A stretch of 64,000 nucleotides of DNA from Euwallacea fornicatus (Eukaryota; Arthropoda; Insecta; Coleoptera; Curculionidae): the NCBI RefSeq assembly GCF_040115645.1, contig NW_027096109.1, forward strand, positions 1 through 64,000, read 5' to 3'. Under the pieces are notes generated by a model. The model saw only the letters and a program-made list of their open reading frames with translations. It was not told the DNA's origin and made no database searches. A program made the translations under genes and the position numbers. Below are positions 1 to 15,000 of the stretch, one piece after another (the first letter of the stretch is position 1; every line of letters begins with the position of its first letter).

Positions 1-8
1 TATAGCCC

Positions 9-24
9 TAAATCGTGCGATTTA
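9..24. repeat. 16-bp dyad in each satellite monomer (first copy)
   Basis: TAAATCG-TG-CGATTTA is a perfect 7-bp inverted repeat around a TG centre. It is present in nearly all monomers; variants change mostly the centre (TC instead of TG) or one arm base (ATCATGCG in block 2). A second near-palindrome, CTGTTCTAGGACAG (46-59 here), lies 21 bp downstream; 12 of 14 bases are self-complementary and the two exceptions would form G-U pairs in RNA. These are the only obvious symmetric sites in the monomer. Protein binding or a cruciform or hairpin role is inference. Confidence 0.7.
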
Positions 25-3000
25 CAGGATTGGGACAAAAACTGACTGTTCTAGGACAGCCGAATTGGCAATTTGTCGTTTATGGCCCCATTAGGCTTAT
101 TTTGCTAAAAGGAGACGATTTGAACAAAATTGCTCGTAACGTTGTTGCAATAACGTCAAAGCATGGTTAAAGGTAAATTTCCGACGGAACTCGCCGATTT
201 CACGGAATTGACGATTTTGAAACTCAGGAATGATCGAAATGATGGAAATAGACCGAAATCGTCCGATTTACAGGATTTAAACAAAAACTGACTGTTCTAG
301 GACAGTGGAATTGACGATTTGTCGTTTATGGCCCCATTAGGCTTATTTTGCTAAAAGGAGACGATTTGAACAAAATTGCTCGTAGCGTTGTTGAAAAACC
401 TCAAACATGTATAACAGTAAATTTCCGACGAAACTCGACGATTTCACGGAATTGACGATTTCGAAACCCAGGATTGATAGAAATAGCCCTAAATCGTGCG
501 ATTTACAGGATTTGGACAAAACCTGACTGTTCTAAGACAGCCGAATTGGCAATTTGTCGTTTATGGCCCCATTAGGCTTATTTTGCTAAAAGGAGGCGAT
601 TTGAACAAAATTGCTCGTAGCGTTGTTGAAATAACCTCAAAACATGGTTAACGGTCAATTTCCGACGAAACTCGCCGATTTCACGGAATTGACCATTTCT
701 AAGCTCAGGATTGCTCGAAATGATGGAAATAGCCCTAAATCGTGCGATTTACAGGATTTGGACAAAAACTGACTGTTCTAGGACAGCCGAATTGGAAATT
801 TGTCGTTTATGGCCCCATTAGGCTTATTTTGCTAAAAGCAGACGATTTGAACAAAATTGCTCGTAACGTTGCTGAAATAACGTCAAAACATGGTTAACGG
901 TCAATTTCCGACGAAACTCGCCGATTTCACGGAATTGACGATTTTGAAACCCAGGATTGATAGAAATAGCCCTAAATCGTGCGATTTACAGGATTTGGAC
1001 AAAACCTGACTGTTCTAAGACAGCCGAATTGGCAATTTGTCGTTTATGGCCCCATTAGGCTTATTTTGCTAAAAGGAGGCGATTTGAACAAAATTGCTCG
1101 TAGCGTTGTTGAAATAACCTCAAAACATGGTTAACGGTCAATTTCCGACGAAACTCGCCGATTTCACGGAATTGACCATTTCTAAGCTTAGATTGATCGA
1201 AATGATGGAAATAGCCCTAAATCGTGCGATTTACAGGATTTGGACAAAAACTGACTGTTCTAGGACAGCCGAATTGGAAATTTGTCGCTTATGGCCCCAT
1301 TAGGCTTATTTTGCTAAAAGGAGACGATTTGAACAAAATTGCTCGTAACGTTGTTGCAATAACGTCAAAGCATGGTTAAAGGTCAATTTCCGACGGAACT
1401 CGCCGATTTCACGGAATTGACGATTTTAAAACTTAGGATTGATCGAAATGAAGGGAAGAGCCCTAAATCGTGCGATTTACAGGATTTGGACAAAAATTGA
1501 CTGTTCTAGGACAGCCAAGTTGACGATTTGTCGTTTATGGCCCCATTAGGCTTATTTTGCTAAAAGGACACGATTTGAACAAAATTACTCGTAACATTGT
1601 TGAAATAACGTCACAGCATGGTTAACGGCCAATTTCCAATGAAACTCGCCGATTTCACGGAATTGGCGTTTTTGAAACTCAGGATTGATGGAAATAGCCC
1701 CTAAATCGTGCGATTTACAGGATTTGGACAAAAATTGACTGCTCTAGGAGAGCCGATTTGGCAATTTGTCGTTTATGGCCCCATTAGGCTTATATTGCTA
1801 AAAGGAGACGATTTGAACAAAATTGCTCGTAACGTTGTTGCAATAACGTCAAAGCATGGTTAAAGGTCAATTTCCGACGGAACTCGCCGATTTCACGGCA
1901 TTGACGATTTTGAAACCCAGGATTGATAGAAATAGCCCTAAATCGTGCGATTTACAGGATTTGGACAAAAACTGACTGTTCTAGGACAGCCGAATTGGCA
2001 ATTTGTCGTTTATGGCCCCATTAGGCTTATTTTGCTAAAAGGAGACGATTTGAACAGAATTGCTCGTAACGTTGTTGAAATAACGTCAAAACATGGTTAA
2101 CGGTCAATTTCCGACGAAACTCGCCGATTTCACGGAATTGACCATTTCTAAGCTCAGGATTGATCGAAATGATGGAAATAGCCCTAAATCGTGCGATTTA
2201 CAGGATTTGGACAAAAACTGACTGTTCTAGGACAGCCGAATTGGCAATTTGTCGTTTATGGCCCCATTAGGCTTATTTTGCTAAAAGGAGACGATTTGAA
2301 CAAAATTGCTCGTAACGTTGTTGCAATAACGTCAAAGCATGGTTAAAGGTCAATTTCCGACGGAACTCGCCGATTTCACGGAATTGACGATTTTGAAACT
2401 CAGGAATGATCGAAATGATGGAAATAGCCCGAAATCGTCCGATTTACAGGATTTAAACAAAAACTGACTGTTCTAGGACAGTGGAATTGACGATTTGTCG
2501 TTTATGGCCCCATTAGGCTTATTTTGCTAAAAGGAGACGATTTGAACAAAATTGCTCGTAGCGTTGTTGAAAAAACCTCAAACATGTATAACAGTAAATT
2601 TCCGACGAAACTCGACGATTTCACGGAATTGACGATTTCGAAACCCAGGATTGATAGAAATAGCCCTAAATCGTGCGATTTACAGGATTTGGACAAAAAC
2701 TGACTGTTCTAGGACAGCCGAATTGGCAATTTGTCGTTTATGGCCCCATTAGGCTTATTTTGCTAAAAGGAGACGATTTGAACAAAATTGCTCATAGAGT
2801 TGTTGAAATACCGTCAAAACATGGTTAACGGTCAATTTCCGACGAACCTCGCCGATTTCACGGAAGTGACGATTTTAAATCTTAGGATTGATCGAAATGA
2901 TGGAAATAGCCTAAATCGTGCGATTTACAGGATTTGGACAAAAACTGAATGTTCTAGCACAGCCGAATTGGCAATTTGTCGTTTATGGCCCCATTAGGCT

Positions 3001-6000
3001 TATATTGCTAAAAGAAGACGATTTGAACAAAATTACTCGTAGCGTTGTTGAAATAACGTCAAAGCATGGTTAACCGTCAATTTCCGACGAAAGTCGCCGA
3101 TTTCACGAAATTGGCGATTTTGAAACTCAGGATTGATCGAAATTAAGGAAATAGCCCTAAATCGTGCGATTTACAGGATTTGGACAAAAATTGACTGTTC
3201 TAGGACAGCCGATTTGGAAATTTGTCGTTTATGGCCCCATTAGGCTTATTTTGCTAAAAGGAGACGATTTGAAAAAAATTATTCGTAGCGTTGTTGAAAT
3301 AATGTCAAAGCATGGTTAACCGTCAATTTCCGACGAAAGTCGCCGATTTCACGAAATTGGCGATTTTGAAACTCAGGATTGATCGAAATTAAGGAAATAG
3401 CCCTAAATCGTGCGATTTACAGGATTTGGACAAAAATTGACTGTTCTAGGACAGCCGAATTGGCAATTTGTCGTTTATGGCCCCATTAGGCTTATATTGC
3501 TAAAAGAAGACGATTTGAACAAAATTACTCGTAGCGTTGTTGAAATAACGTCAAAGCATGGTTAACCGTCAATTTCCGACGAAAGTCGCCGATTTCACGA
3601 AATTGGCGATTTTGAAACTCAGGATTGATCGAAATTAAGGAAATAGCCCTAAATCGTGCGATTTACAGGATTTGGACAAAAATTGACTGTTCTAGGACAG
3701 CCGAATTGGCAATTTGTCGTTTATGGCCCCATTAGGCTTATTTTGCTAAAAGGAGACGATTTGAACAGAATTGCTCGTAACGTTGTTGAAATAACGTCAA
3801 AACATGGTTAACGGTCAATTTCCGACGAAACTCGCCGATTTCACGGAATTGACCATTTCTAAGCTCAGGATTGATCGAAATGATGGAAATAGCCCTAAAT
3901 CGTGCGATTTACAGGATTTGGACAAAAACTGACTGTTCTAGGACAGCCGAATTGGCAATTTGTCGTTTATGGCCCCATTAGGCTTATTTTGCTAAAAGGA
4001 GACGATTTGAACAAAATTGCTCGTAACGTTGTTGCAATAACGTCAAAGCATGGTTAAAGGTCAATTTCCGACGAACTCGCCGATTTCACGGAATTGACGA
4101 TTTTGAAACTCAGGAATGATCGAAATGATGGAAATAGCCCGAAATCGTCCGATTTACAGGATTTAAACAAAAACTGACTGTTCTAGGACAGTGGAATTGA
4201 CGATTTGTCGTTTATGGCCCCATTAGGCTTATTTTGCTAAAAGGAGACGATTTGAACAGAATTGCTCGTAACGTTGTTGAAATAACGTCAAAACATGGTT
4301 AACGGTCAATTTCCGACGAAACTCGCCGATTTCACGGAATTGACCATTTCTAAGCTCAGGATTGATCGAAATGATGGAAATAGCCCTAAATCGTGCGATT
4401 TACAGGATTTGGACAAAAACTGACTGTTCTAGGACAGCCGATTGGCAATTTGTCGTTTATGGCCCCATTAGGCTTATTTTGCTAAAAGGAGACGATTTGA
4501 ACAAAATTGCTCGTAGCGTTGTTGAAAAAACCTCAAACATGTATAACAGTAAATTTCCGACGAAACTCGACGATTTCACGGAATTGACGATTTCGAAACC
4601 CAGGATTGATAGAAATAGCCCTAAATCGTGCGATTTACAGGATTTGGACAAAAACTGACTGTTCTAGGACAGCCGAATTGGCAATTTGTCGTTTATGGCC
4701 CCATTAGACTTATTTTGCTAAAAGGACACGATTTGAAAAAAATATTTCGTAGCGTTGTTGAAATAATGTCAAAACATGGTTTTCGGTCAATTTTCGACGA
4801 AACTCGCCGATTTCACGAAATTGGCGATTTTGAAACTCAGGATTGATCGAAATGATGGAAATAGCCCTAAATCGTGCGATTTACAGGATTTGGACAAAAA
4901 CTGACTGTTCTAGCACAGCCGAATTGGCAATTTGTCGTTTATGGCCCCATTAGGCTTATTTTGCTAAAAGGAGACGATTTGAACAAATTGCTCATAGAGT
5001 TGTTGAAATAACGTCAAAACATGGTTAACGGTCAATTTCCGACGAACCTCGCCGATTTCACGGAAGTGACGATTTTAAATCTTAGGATTGATCGAAATGA
5101 TGGAAATAGACCTAAATCGTGCGATTTACAGGATTTGGACAAAAACTGAATGTTCTAGCACAGCCGAATTGGCAATTTGTCGTTTATGGCCCCATTAGGC
5201 TTATATTGCTAAAAGAAGACGATTTGAACAAAATTACTCGTAGCGTTGTTGAAATAACGTCAAAGCATGGTTAACCGTCAATTTCCGACGAAACTCGACG
5301 ATTTCACGGAATTGACGAATTCGAAACCCAGGATTGATAGAAATAGCCCTAAATCGTGCGATTTACAGGATTTGGACAAAAACTGACTGTTCTAGGACAG
5401 CCGAATTGGCAATTTGTCGTTTATGGCCCCATTAGGCTTATTTTGCTAAAAGGAGACGATTTGAACAAAATTGCTCGTAACGTTGTTGAAATAATGTCAC
5501 AACATGGTTTTCGGTCAATTTTCGACGAAACTCGCCGATTTCACGGAAGTGACGATTTTGAAACTCAGGATTGATCGAAATGATGGAAATAGCCCTAAAT
5601 TGTGCGATTTACAGGATTTGGACAAAAACTGACTGTTCTAGCACAGCCGAATTGGCAATTTGTCGTTTATGGCCCCATTAGGCTTATTTTGCTAAAAGCA
5701 GACGATTTGAACAAAATTGCTCGTAACGTTACTGAAATAACGTCAAAACATGGTTAACGGTCAATTTCCGACGAAACTCGCCGATTTCACGGAATTGACG
5801 ATTTTGAAACCCAGGATTGATAGAAATAGCCCTAAATCGTGCGATTTACAGGATTTGGACAAAAACTGACTGTTCTAGGACAGCCGAATTGGCAATTTGT
5901 CGTTTATGGCCCCATTAGGCTTATTTTGCTAAAAGGAGACGATTTGAACAAAATTGCTCGTAACGTTGTTGCAATAACGTCAAAGCATGGTTAAAGGTCA

Positions 6001-9000
6001 ATTTCCGACGGAACTCGCCGATTTCACGGAATTGACGATTTTGAAACTCAGGATTGCTCGAAATGATGGAAATAGCCCTAAATCGTGCGATTTACAGGAT
6101 TTGGACAAAAACTGACTGTTCTAGGACAGCCGAATTGGCAATTTGTCGTTTATGGCCCCATTAGGCTTATTTTGCTAAAAGGAGACGATTTGAACAAAAT
6201 TACTCGTAGCGTTGTTGAAATAACGTCAAAGCATGGTTAACCGTCAATTTCCGACGAAAGTCGCCGATTTCACGAAATTGGCGATTTTGAAACTCAGGAT
6301 TGATCGAAATTAAGGAAATAGCCCTAAATCGTGCGATTTACAGGATTTGGACAAAAATTGACTGTTCTAGGACAGCCGATTTGGCAATTTGTCGTTTATG
6401 GCCCCATTAGGCTTATATTGCTAAAAGGAGACGATTTGAACAAAATTACTCGTAGCGTTGTTGAAAAAACCTCAAAACATGGATAACTGTCAATTTCCGA
6501 CGAAACTCGACGATTTCACGGAATTGACGAATTCGAAACCCAGGATTGATAGAAATAGCCCTAAATCGTGCGATTTACAGGATTTGGACAAAAATTGACT
6601 GTTCTAGGACAGCCGATTTGGCAATTTGTCGTTTATGGCCCCATTAGGCTTATATTGCTAAAAGGAGACGATTTGAACAAAATTACTCGTAGCGTTGTTG
6701 AAAAAACCTCAAAACATGGATAACTGTCAATTTCCGACGAAACTCGACGATTTCACGGAATTGACGAATTCGAAACCCAGGATTGATAGAAATAGCCCTA
6801 AATCGTGCGATTTACACGATTTGGACAAAAACTGACTGTTCTAGGACAGCCGAATTGGAAATTTGTCGTTTATGGCCCCATTAGGCTTATTTTGCTAAAA
6901 GGAGACGATTTGAAAAAAATTATTCGTAGCGTTGTTGAAATAATGTCACAACATGGTTTTCGGTCAATTTTCGACGAAACTCGCCGATTTCACGGAAGTG
7001 ACGATTTTGAAACTCAGGATTGATCGAAATGATGGAAATAGCCCTAAATTGTGCGATTTACAGGATTTGGACAAAAACTGACTGTTCTAGGACAGCCGAA
7101 TTGGCAATTTGTCGTTTATGGCCCCATTAGGCTTATTTTGCTAAAAGGAGACGATTTGAACAAAATTGCTCGTAGCGTTGTTGAAAAAACCTCAAACATG
7201 TATAACTGTAAATTTCCGACGAAACTCGACGATTTCACGGAATTGACGATTTCGAAACCCAGGATTGATAGAAATAGCCCTAAATCGTGCGATTTACAGG
7301 ATTTGGACAAAAACTGACTGTTCTAGGACAGCCGAATTGGCAATTTGTCGTTTATGGCCCCATTAGGCTTATTTTGCTAAAAGGACACGATTTGAAAAAA
7401 ATATTTCGTAGCGTTGTTGAAATAATGTCAAAACATGGTTTTCGGTCAATTTTCGACGAAACTCGCCGATTTCACGAAATTGGCGATTTTGAAACTCAGG
7501 ATTGATCGAAATGATGGAAATAGCCCTAAATCGTGCGATTTACAGGATTTGGACAAAAACTGACTGTTCTAGCACAGCCGAATTGGCAATTTGTCGTTTA
7601 TGGCCCCATTAGGCTTATTTTGCTAAAAGGAGACGATTTGAACAAAATTGCTCATAGAGTTGTTGAAATAACGTCAAAACATGGTTAACGGTCAATTTCC
7701 GACGAACCTCGCCGATTTCACGGAAGTGACGATTTTAAATCTTAGGATTGATCGAAATGATGGAAATAGCCCTAAATCGTGCGATTTACAGGATTTGGAC
7801 AAAAACTGACTGTTCTAGGACAGCCGAATTGGAAATTTGTCGTTTATGGCCCCATTAGGCTTATTTTGCTAAAAGCAGACGATTTGAACAAAATTGCTCG
7901 TAACGTTGCTGAAATAACGTCAAAGCATGGTTAAAGGTCAATTTCCGACGGAACTCGCCGATTTCACGGAATTGACGATTTTAAAACTTAGGATTGATCG
8001 AAATGCAGGGAAGAGCCCTAAATCGTGCGATTTACAGGATTTGGACAAAAATTGACTGCTCTAGGAGAGCCGATTTGGCAATTTGTCGTTTATGGCCCCA
8101 TTAGGCTTATATTGCTAAAAGGAGACGATTTGAACAAAATTGCTCGTAACGTTGTTGCAATAACGTCAAAGCATGGTTAAAGGTCAATTTCCGACGGAAC
8201 TCGCCGATTTCACGGAATTGACGATTTTGAAACCCAGGATTGATAGAAATAGCCCTAAATCGTGCGATTTACAGGATTTGGACAAAAACTGACTGTTCTA
8301 GGACAGCCGAATTGGCAATTTGTCGTTTATGGCCCCATTAGGCTTATTTTGCTAAAAGGAGACGATTTGAACAGAATTGCTCGTAACGTTGTTGAAATAA
8401 CGTCAAAACATGGTTAACGGTCAATTTCCGACGAAACTCGCCGATTTCACGGAATTGACCATTTCTAAGCTCAGGATTGATCGAAATGATGGAAATAGCC
8501 CTAAATCGTGCGATTTACAGGATTTGGACAAAAACTGACTGTTCTAGGACAGCCGAATTGGCAATTTGTCGTTTATGGCCCCATTAGGCTTATTTTGCTA
8601 AAAGGAGACGATTTGAACAAAATTGCTCGTAACGTTGTTGCAATAACGTCAAAGCATGGTTAAAGGTCAATTTCCGACGGAACTCGCCGATTTCACGGAA
8701 TTGACGATTTTGAAACTCAGGAATGATCGAAATGATGGAAATAGCCCGAAATCGTCCGATTTACAGGATTTAAACAAAAACTGACTGTTCTAGGACAGTG
8801 GAATTGACGATTTGTCGTTTATGGCCCCATTAGGCTTATTTTGCTAAAAGGAGACGATTTGAACAAAATTGCTCGTAGCGTTGTTGAAAAAACCTCAAAC
8901 ATGTATAACAGTAAATTTCCGACGAAACTCGACGATTTCACGGAATTGACGATTTCGAAACCCAGGATTGATAGAAATAGCCCTAAATCGTGCGATTTAC

Positions 9001-12000
9001 AGGATTTGGACAAAAACTGACTGTTCTAGGACAGCCGAATTGGCAATTTGTCGTTTATGGCCCCATTAGACTTATTTTGCTAAAAGGACACGATTTGAAA
9101 AAAATATTTCGTAGCGTTGTTGAAATAATGTAAAAACATGGTTTTCGGTCAATTTTCGACGAAACTCGCCGATTTCACGAAATTGGCGATTTTGAAACTC
9201 AGGATTGATCGAAATGATGGAAATAGCCCTAAATCGTGCGATTTACAGGATTTGGACAAAAACTGACTGTTCTAGCACAGCCGAATTGGCAATTTGTCGT
9301 TTATGGCCCCATTAGGCTTATTTTGCTAAAAGGAGACGATTTGAACAAAATTGCTCATAGAGTTGTTGAAATAACGTCAAAACATGGTTAACGGTCAATT
9401 TCCGACGAACCTCGCCGATTTCACGGAAGTGACGATTTTAAATCTTAGGATTGATCGAAATGATGGAAATAGCCCTAAATCGTGCGATTTACAGGATTTG
9501 GACAAAAACTGAATGTTCTAGCACAGCCGAATTGGCAATTTGTCGTTTATGGCCCCATTAGGCTTATATTGCTAAAAGAAGACGATTTGAACAAAATTAC
9601 TCGTAGCGTTGTTGAAATAACGTCAAAGCATGGTTAACCGTCAATTTCCGACGAAAGTCGCCGATTTCACGAAATTGGCGATTTTGAAACTCAGGATTGA
9701 TCGAAATTAAGGAAATAGCCCTAAATCGTGCGATTTACAGGATTTGGACAAAAATTGACTGTTCTAGGACAGCCGATTTGGCAATTTGTCGTTTATGGCC
9801 CCATTAGGCTTATATTGCTAAAAGGAGACGATTTGAACAAAATTACTCGTAGCGTTGTTGAAAAAACCTCAAAACATGGATAACTGTCAATTTCCGACGA
9901 AACTCGACGATTTCACGGAATTGACGAATTCGAAACCCAGGATTGATAGAAATAGCCCTAAATCGTGCGATTTACACGATTTGGACAAAAACTGACTGTT
10001 CTAGGACAGCCGAATTGGAAATTTGTCCTTTATGGCCCCATTAGGCTTATTTTGCTAAAAGGAGACGATTTGAAAAAAATTATTCGTAGCGTTGTTGAAA
10101 TAATGTCACAACATGGTTTTCGGTCAATTTTCGACGAAACTCGCCGATTTCACGGAAGTGACGATTTTGAAACTCAGGATTGATCGAAATGATGGAAATA
10201 GCCCTAAATTGTGCGATTTACAGGATTTGGACAAAAACTGACTGTTCTAGGACAGCCGAATTGGCAATTTGTCGTTTATGGCCCCATTAGGCTTATTTTG
10301 CTAAAAGGAGACGATTTGAACAAAATTGCTCGTAACGTTGTTGCAATAACGTCAAAGCATGGTTAAAGGTCAATTTCCGACGGAACTCGCTGATTTCACG
10401 GAATTGACGATTTTGAAACTCAGGATTGCTCGAAATGATGGAAATAGCCCTAAATCGTGCGATTTACAGGATTTGGACAAAAACTGACTGTTCTAGGACA
10501 GCCGAATTGGAAATTTGTCGTTTATGGCCCCATTAGGCTTATATTGCTAAAAGGAGACGATTTGAACAAAATTGCTCGTAACGTTGTTGCAATAACGTCA
10601 AAGCATGGTTAAAGGTCAATTTCCGACGGAACTCGCCGATTTCACGGAATTGACGATTTTGAAACCCAGGATTGATAGAAATAGCCCTAAATCGTGCGAT
10701 TTACAGGATTTTAAACAAAAACTGACTGTTCTAAGACAGCCGAATTGGCAATTTGTCGTTTATGGCCCCATTAGGCTTATTTTGCTAAAAGCAGACGATT
10801 TGAACAAAATTGCTCGTAACGTTACTGAAATAACGTCAAAACATGGTTAACGGTCAATTTCCGACGAAACTCGCCGATTTCACGGAATTGACGATTTTGA
10901 AACCCAGGATTGATAGAAATAGCCCTAAATCGTGCGATTTACAGGATTTGGACAAAAACTGACTGTTCTAGGACAGCCGAATTGGCAATTTGTCGTTTAT
11001 GGCCCCATTAGGCTTATTTTGCTAAAAGGAGACGATTTGAACAAAATTGCTCGTAACGTTGTTGCAATAACGTCAAAGCATGGTTAAAGGTCAATTTCCG
11101 ACGGAACTCGCCGATTTCACGGAATTGACGATTTTGAAACTCAGGATTGCTCGAAATGATGGAAATAGCCCTAAATCGTGCGATTTACAGGATTTGGACA
11201 AAAACTGACTGTTCTAGGACAGCCGAATTGGCAATTTGTCGTTTATGGCCCCATTAGGCTTATTTTGCTAAAAGCAGACGATTTGAACAAAATTGCTCGT
11301 AACGTTACTGATATAACGTCAAAACATGGTTAACGGTCAATTTCCGACGAAACTCGCCGATTTCACGGAATTGACGATTTTGAAACCCAGGATTGATAGA
11401 AATAGCCCTAAATCGTGCGATTTACAGGATTTGGACAAAACCTGACTGTTCTAAGACAGCCGAATTGGCAATTTGTCGTTTATGGCCCCATTAGGCTTAT
11501 TTTGCTAAAAGGAGGCGATTTGAACAAAATTGCTCGTAGCGTTGTTGAAATAACCTCAAAACATGGTTAACGGTCAATTTCCGACGAAACTCGCCGATTT
11601 CACGGAATTGACGATTTTGAAACCCAGGATTGATAGAAATAGCCCTAAATCGTGCGATTTACAGGATTTGGACAAAAACTGACTGTTCTAGGACAGCCGA
11701 ATTGGCAATTTGTCGTTTATGGCCCCATTAGGCTTATTTTGCTAAAAGGACACGATTTGAAAAAAATATTTCGTAGCGTTGTTGAAATAATATCAAAACA
11801 TGGTTTTCGGTCAATTTTCGACGAAACTCGCCGATTTCACGAAATTGGCGATTTTGAAACTCAGGATTGATCGAAATGATGGAAATAGCCCTAAATCGTG
11901 CGATTTACAGGATTTGGACAAAAACTGACTGTTCTAGCACAGCCGAATTGGCAATTTGTCGTTTATGGCCCCATTAGGCTTATTTTGCTAAAAGGAGACG

Positions 12001-15000
12001 ATTTGAACAAAATTGCTCATAGAGTTGTTGAAATAACGTCAAAACATGGTTAACGGTCAATTTCCGACGAACCTCGCCGATTTCACGGAAGTGACGATTT
12101 TAAATCTTAGGATTGATCGAAATGATGGAAATAGCCCTAAATCGTGCGATTTACAGGATTTGGACAAAAACTGACTGTTCTAGGACAGCCGAATTGGAAA
12201 TTTGTCGTTTATGGCCCCATTAGGCTTATTTTGCTAAAAGCAGACGATTTGAACAAAATTGCTCGTAACGTTGCTGAAATAACGTCAAAGCATGGTTAAA
12301 GGTCAATTTCCGACGGAACTCGCCGATTTCACGGAATTGACGATTTTAAAACTTAGGATTGATCGAAATGAAGGAAAGAGCCCTAAATCGTGCGATTTAC
12401 AGGATTTGGACAAAAATTGACTGTTCTAGGACAGCCAAGTTGACGATTTGTCGTTTATGGCCCCATTAGGCTTATTTTGCTAAAAGGACACGATTTGAAC
12501 AAAATTACTCGTAACATTGTTGAAATAACGTCACAGCATGGTTAACGGCCAATTTCCAATGAAACTCGCCGATTTCACGGAATTGGCGTTTTTGAAACTC
12601 AGGATTGATGGAAATAGCCCTAAATCGTGCGATTTACAGGATTTGGACAAAAATTGACTGCTCTAGGACAGCCGATTTGGCAATTTGTCGTTTATGGCCC
12701 CATTAGGCTTATATTGCTAAAAGGAGACGATTTGAACAAAATTGCTCGTAACGTTGTTGCAATAACGTCAAAGCATGGTTAAAGGTCAATTTCCGACGGA
12801 ACTCGCCGATTTCACGGAATTGACGATTTTGAAACCCAGGATTGATAGAAATAGCCCTAAATCGTGCGATTTACAGGATTTGGACAAAAACTGACTGTTC
12901 TAGGACAGCCGAATTGGCAATTTGTCGTTTATGGCCCCATTAGGCTTATTTTGCTAAAAGGAGACGATTTGAACAGAATTGCTCGTAACGTTGTTGAAAT
13001 AACGTCAAAACATGGTTAACGGTCAATTTCCGACGAAACTCGCCGATTTCACGGAATTGACCATTTCTAAGCTCAGGATTGATCGAAATGATGGAAATAG
13101 CCCTAAATCGTGCGATTTACAGGATTTGGACAAAAACTGACTGTTCTAGGACAGCCGAATTGGCAATTTGTCGTTTATGGCCCCATTAGGCTTATTTTGC
13201 TAAAAGGAGGCGATTTGAACAAAATTGCTCGTAGCGTTGTTGAAATAACCTCAAAACATGGTTAATGGTCAATTTCCGACGAAACTCGCCGATTTCACGG
13301 AATTGACGATTTTAAAACTTAGGATTGATCGAAATGAAGGGAAGAGCCCTAAATCGTGCGATTTACAGGATTTGGACAAAAATTGACTGTTCTAGGACAG
13401 CCAAGTTGACGATTTGTCGTTTATGGCCCCATTAGGCTTATTTTGCTAAAAGGACACGATTTGAACAAAATTACTCGTAACATTGTTGAAATAACGTCAC
13501 AGCATGGTTAACGGCCAATTTCCAATGTAACTCGCCGATTTCACGGAATTGGCGTTTTTGAAACTCAGGATTGATGGAAATAGCCCTAAATCGTGCGATT
13601 TACAGGATTTGGACAAAAATTGACTGCTCTAGGACAGCCGATTTGGCAATTTGTCGTTTATGGCCCCATTAGGCTTATATTGCTAAAAGGAGACGATTTG
13701 AACAAAATTGCTCGTAACGTTGTTGCAATAACGTCAAAGCATGGTTAAAGGTCAATTTCCGACGGAACTCGCCGATTTCACGGAATTGACGATTTTAAAA
13801 CTTAGGATTGATCGAAATGAAGGGAAGAGCCCTAAATCGTGCGATTTACAGGATTTGGACAAAAACTGACTGTTCTAGGACAGTGGAATTGACGATTTGT
13901 CGTTTATGGCCCCATTAGGCTTATTTTGCTAAAAGGAGACGATTTGAACAAAATTGCTCGTAGCGTTGTTGAAAAAACCTCAAACATGTATAACAGTAAA
14001 TTTCCGACGAAACTCGACGATTTCACGGAATTGACGATTTCGAAACCCAGGATTGATAGAAATAGCCCTAAATCGTGCGATTTACAGGATTTGGACAAAA
14101 ACTGACTGTTCTAGGACAGCCGAATTGGCAATTTGTCGTTTATGGCCCCATTAGGCTTATTTTGCTAAAAGGACACGATTTGAAAAAAATATTTCGTAGC
14201 GTTGTTGAAATAATGTCACAACATGGTTTTCGGTCAATTTTCGACGAAACTCGCCGATTTCACGGAAGTGACGATTTTGAAACTCAGGATTGATCGAAAT
14301 GATGGAAATAGCCCTAAATTGTGCGATTTACAGGATTTGGACAAAAACTGACTGTTCTAGGACAGCCGAATTGGCAATTTGTCGTTTATGGCCCCATTAG
14401 GCTTATTTTGCTAAAAGGAGACGATTTGAACAAAATTGCTCGTAACGTTGTTGCAATAACATCAAAGCATGGTTAAAGGTCAATTTCCGACGGAACTCGC
14501 CGATTTCACGGAATTGACGATTTTGAAACTCAGGATTGTTCGAAATGATGGAAATAGCCCTAAATCGTGCGATTTACAGGATTTGGACAAAAACTGACTG
14601 TTCTAGGACAGCCGAATTGGCAATTTGTCGTTTATGGCCCCATTAGGCTTATATTGCTAAAAGGAGACGATTTGAACAAAATTGCTCGTAACGTTGTTGC
14701 AATAACGTCAAAGCATGGTTAAAGGTCAATTTCCGACGGAACTCGCCGATTTCACGGAATTGACGATTTTGAAACTCAGGAATGATCGAAATGATGGAAA
14801 TAGCCCGAAATCGTCCGATTTACAGGATTTAAACAAAAACTGACTGTTCTAGGACAGTGGAATTGACGATTTGTCGTTTATGGCCCCATTAGGCTTATGT
14901 TGCTAAAAGCAGACGATTTGAACAAAATTGCTCGTAACGTTGCTGAAATAACGTCAAAGCATGGTTAAAGGTCAATTTCCGACGGAACTCGCCGATTTCA

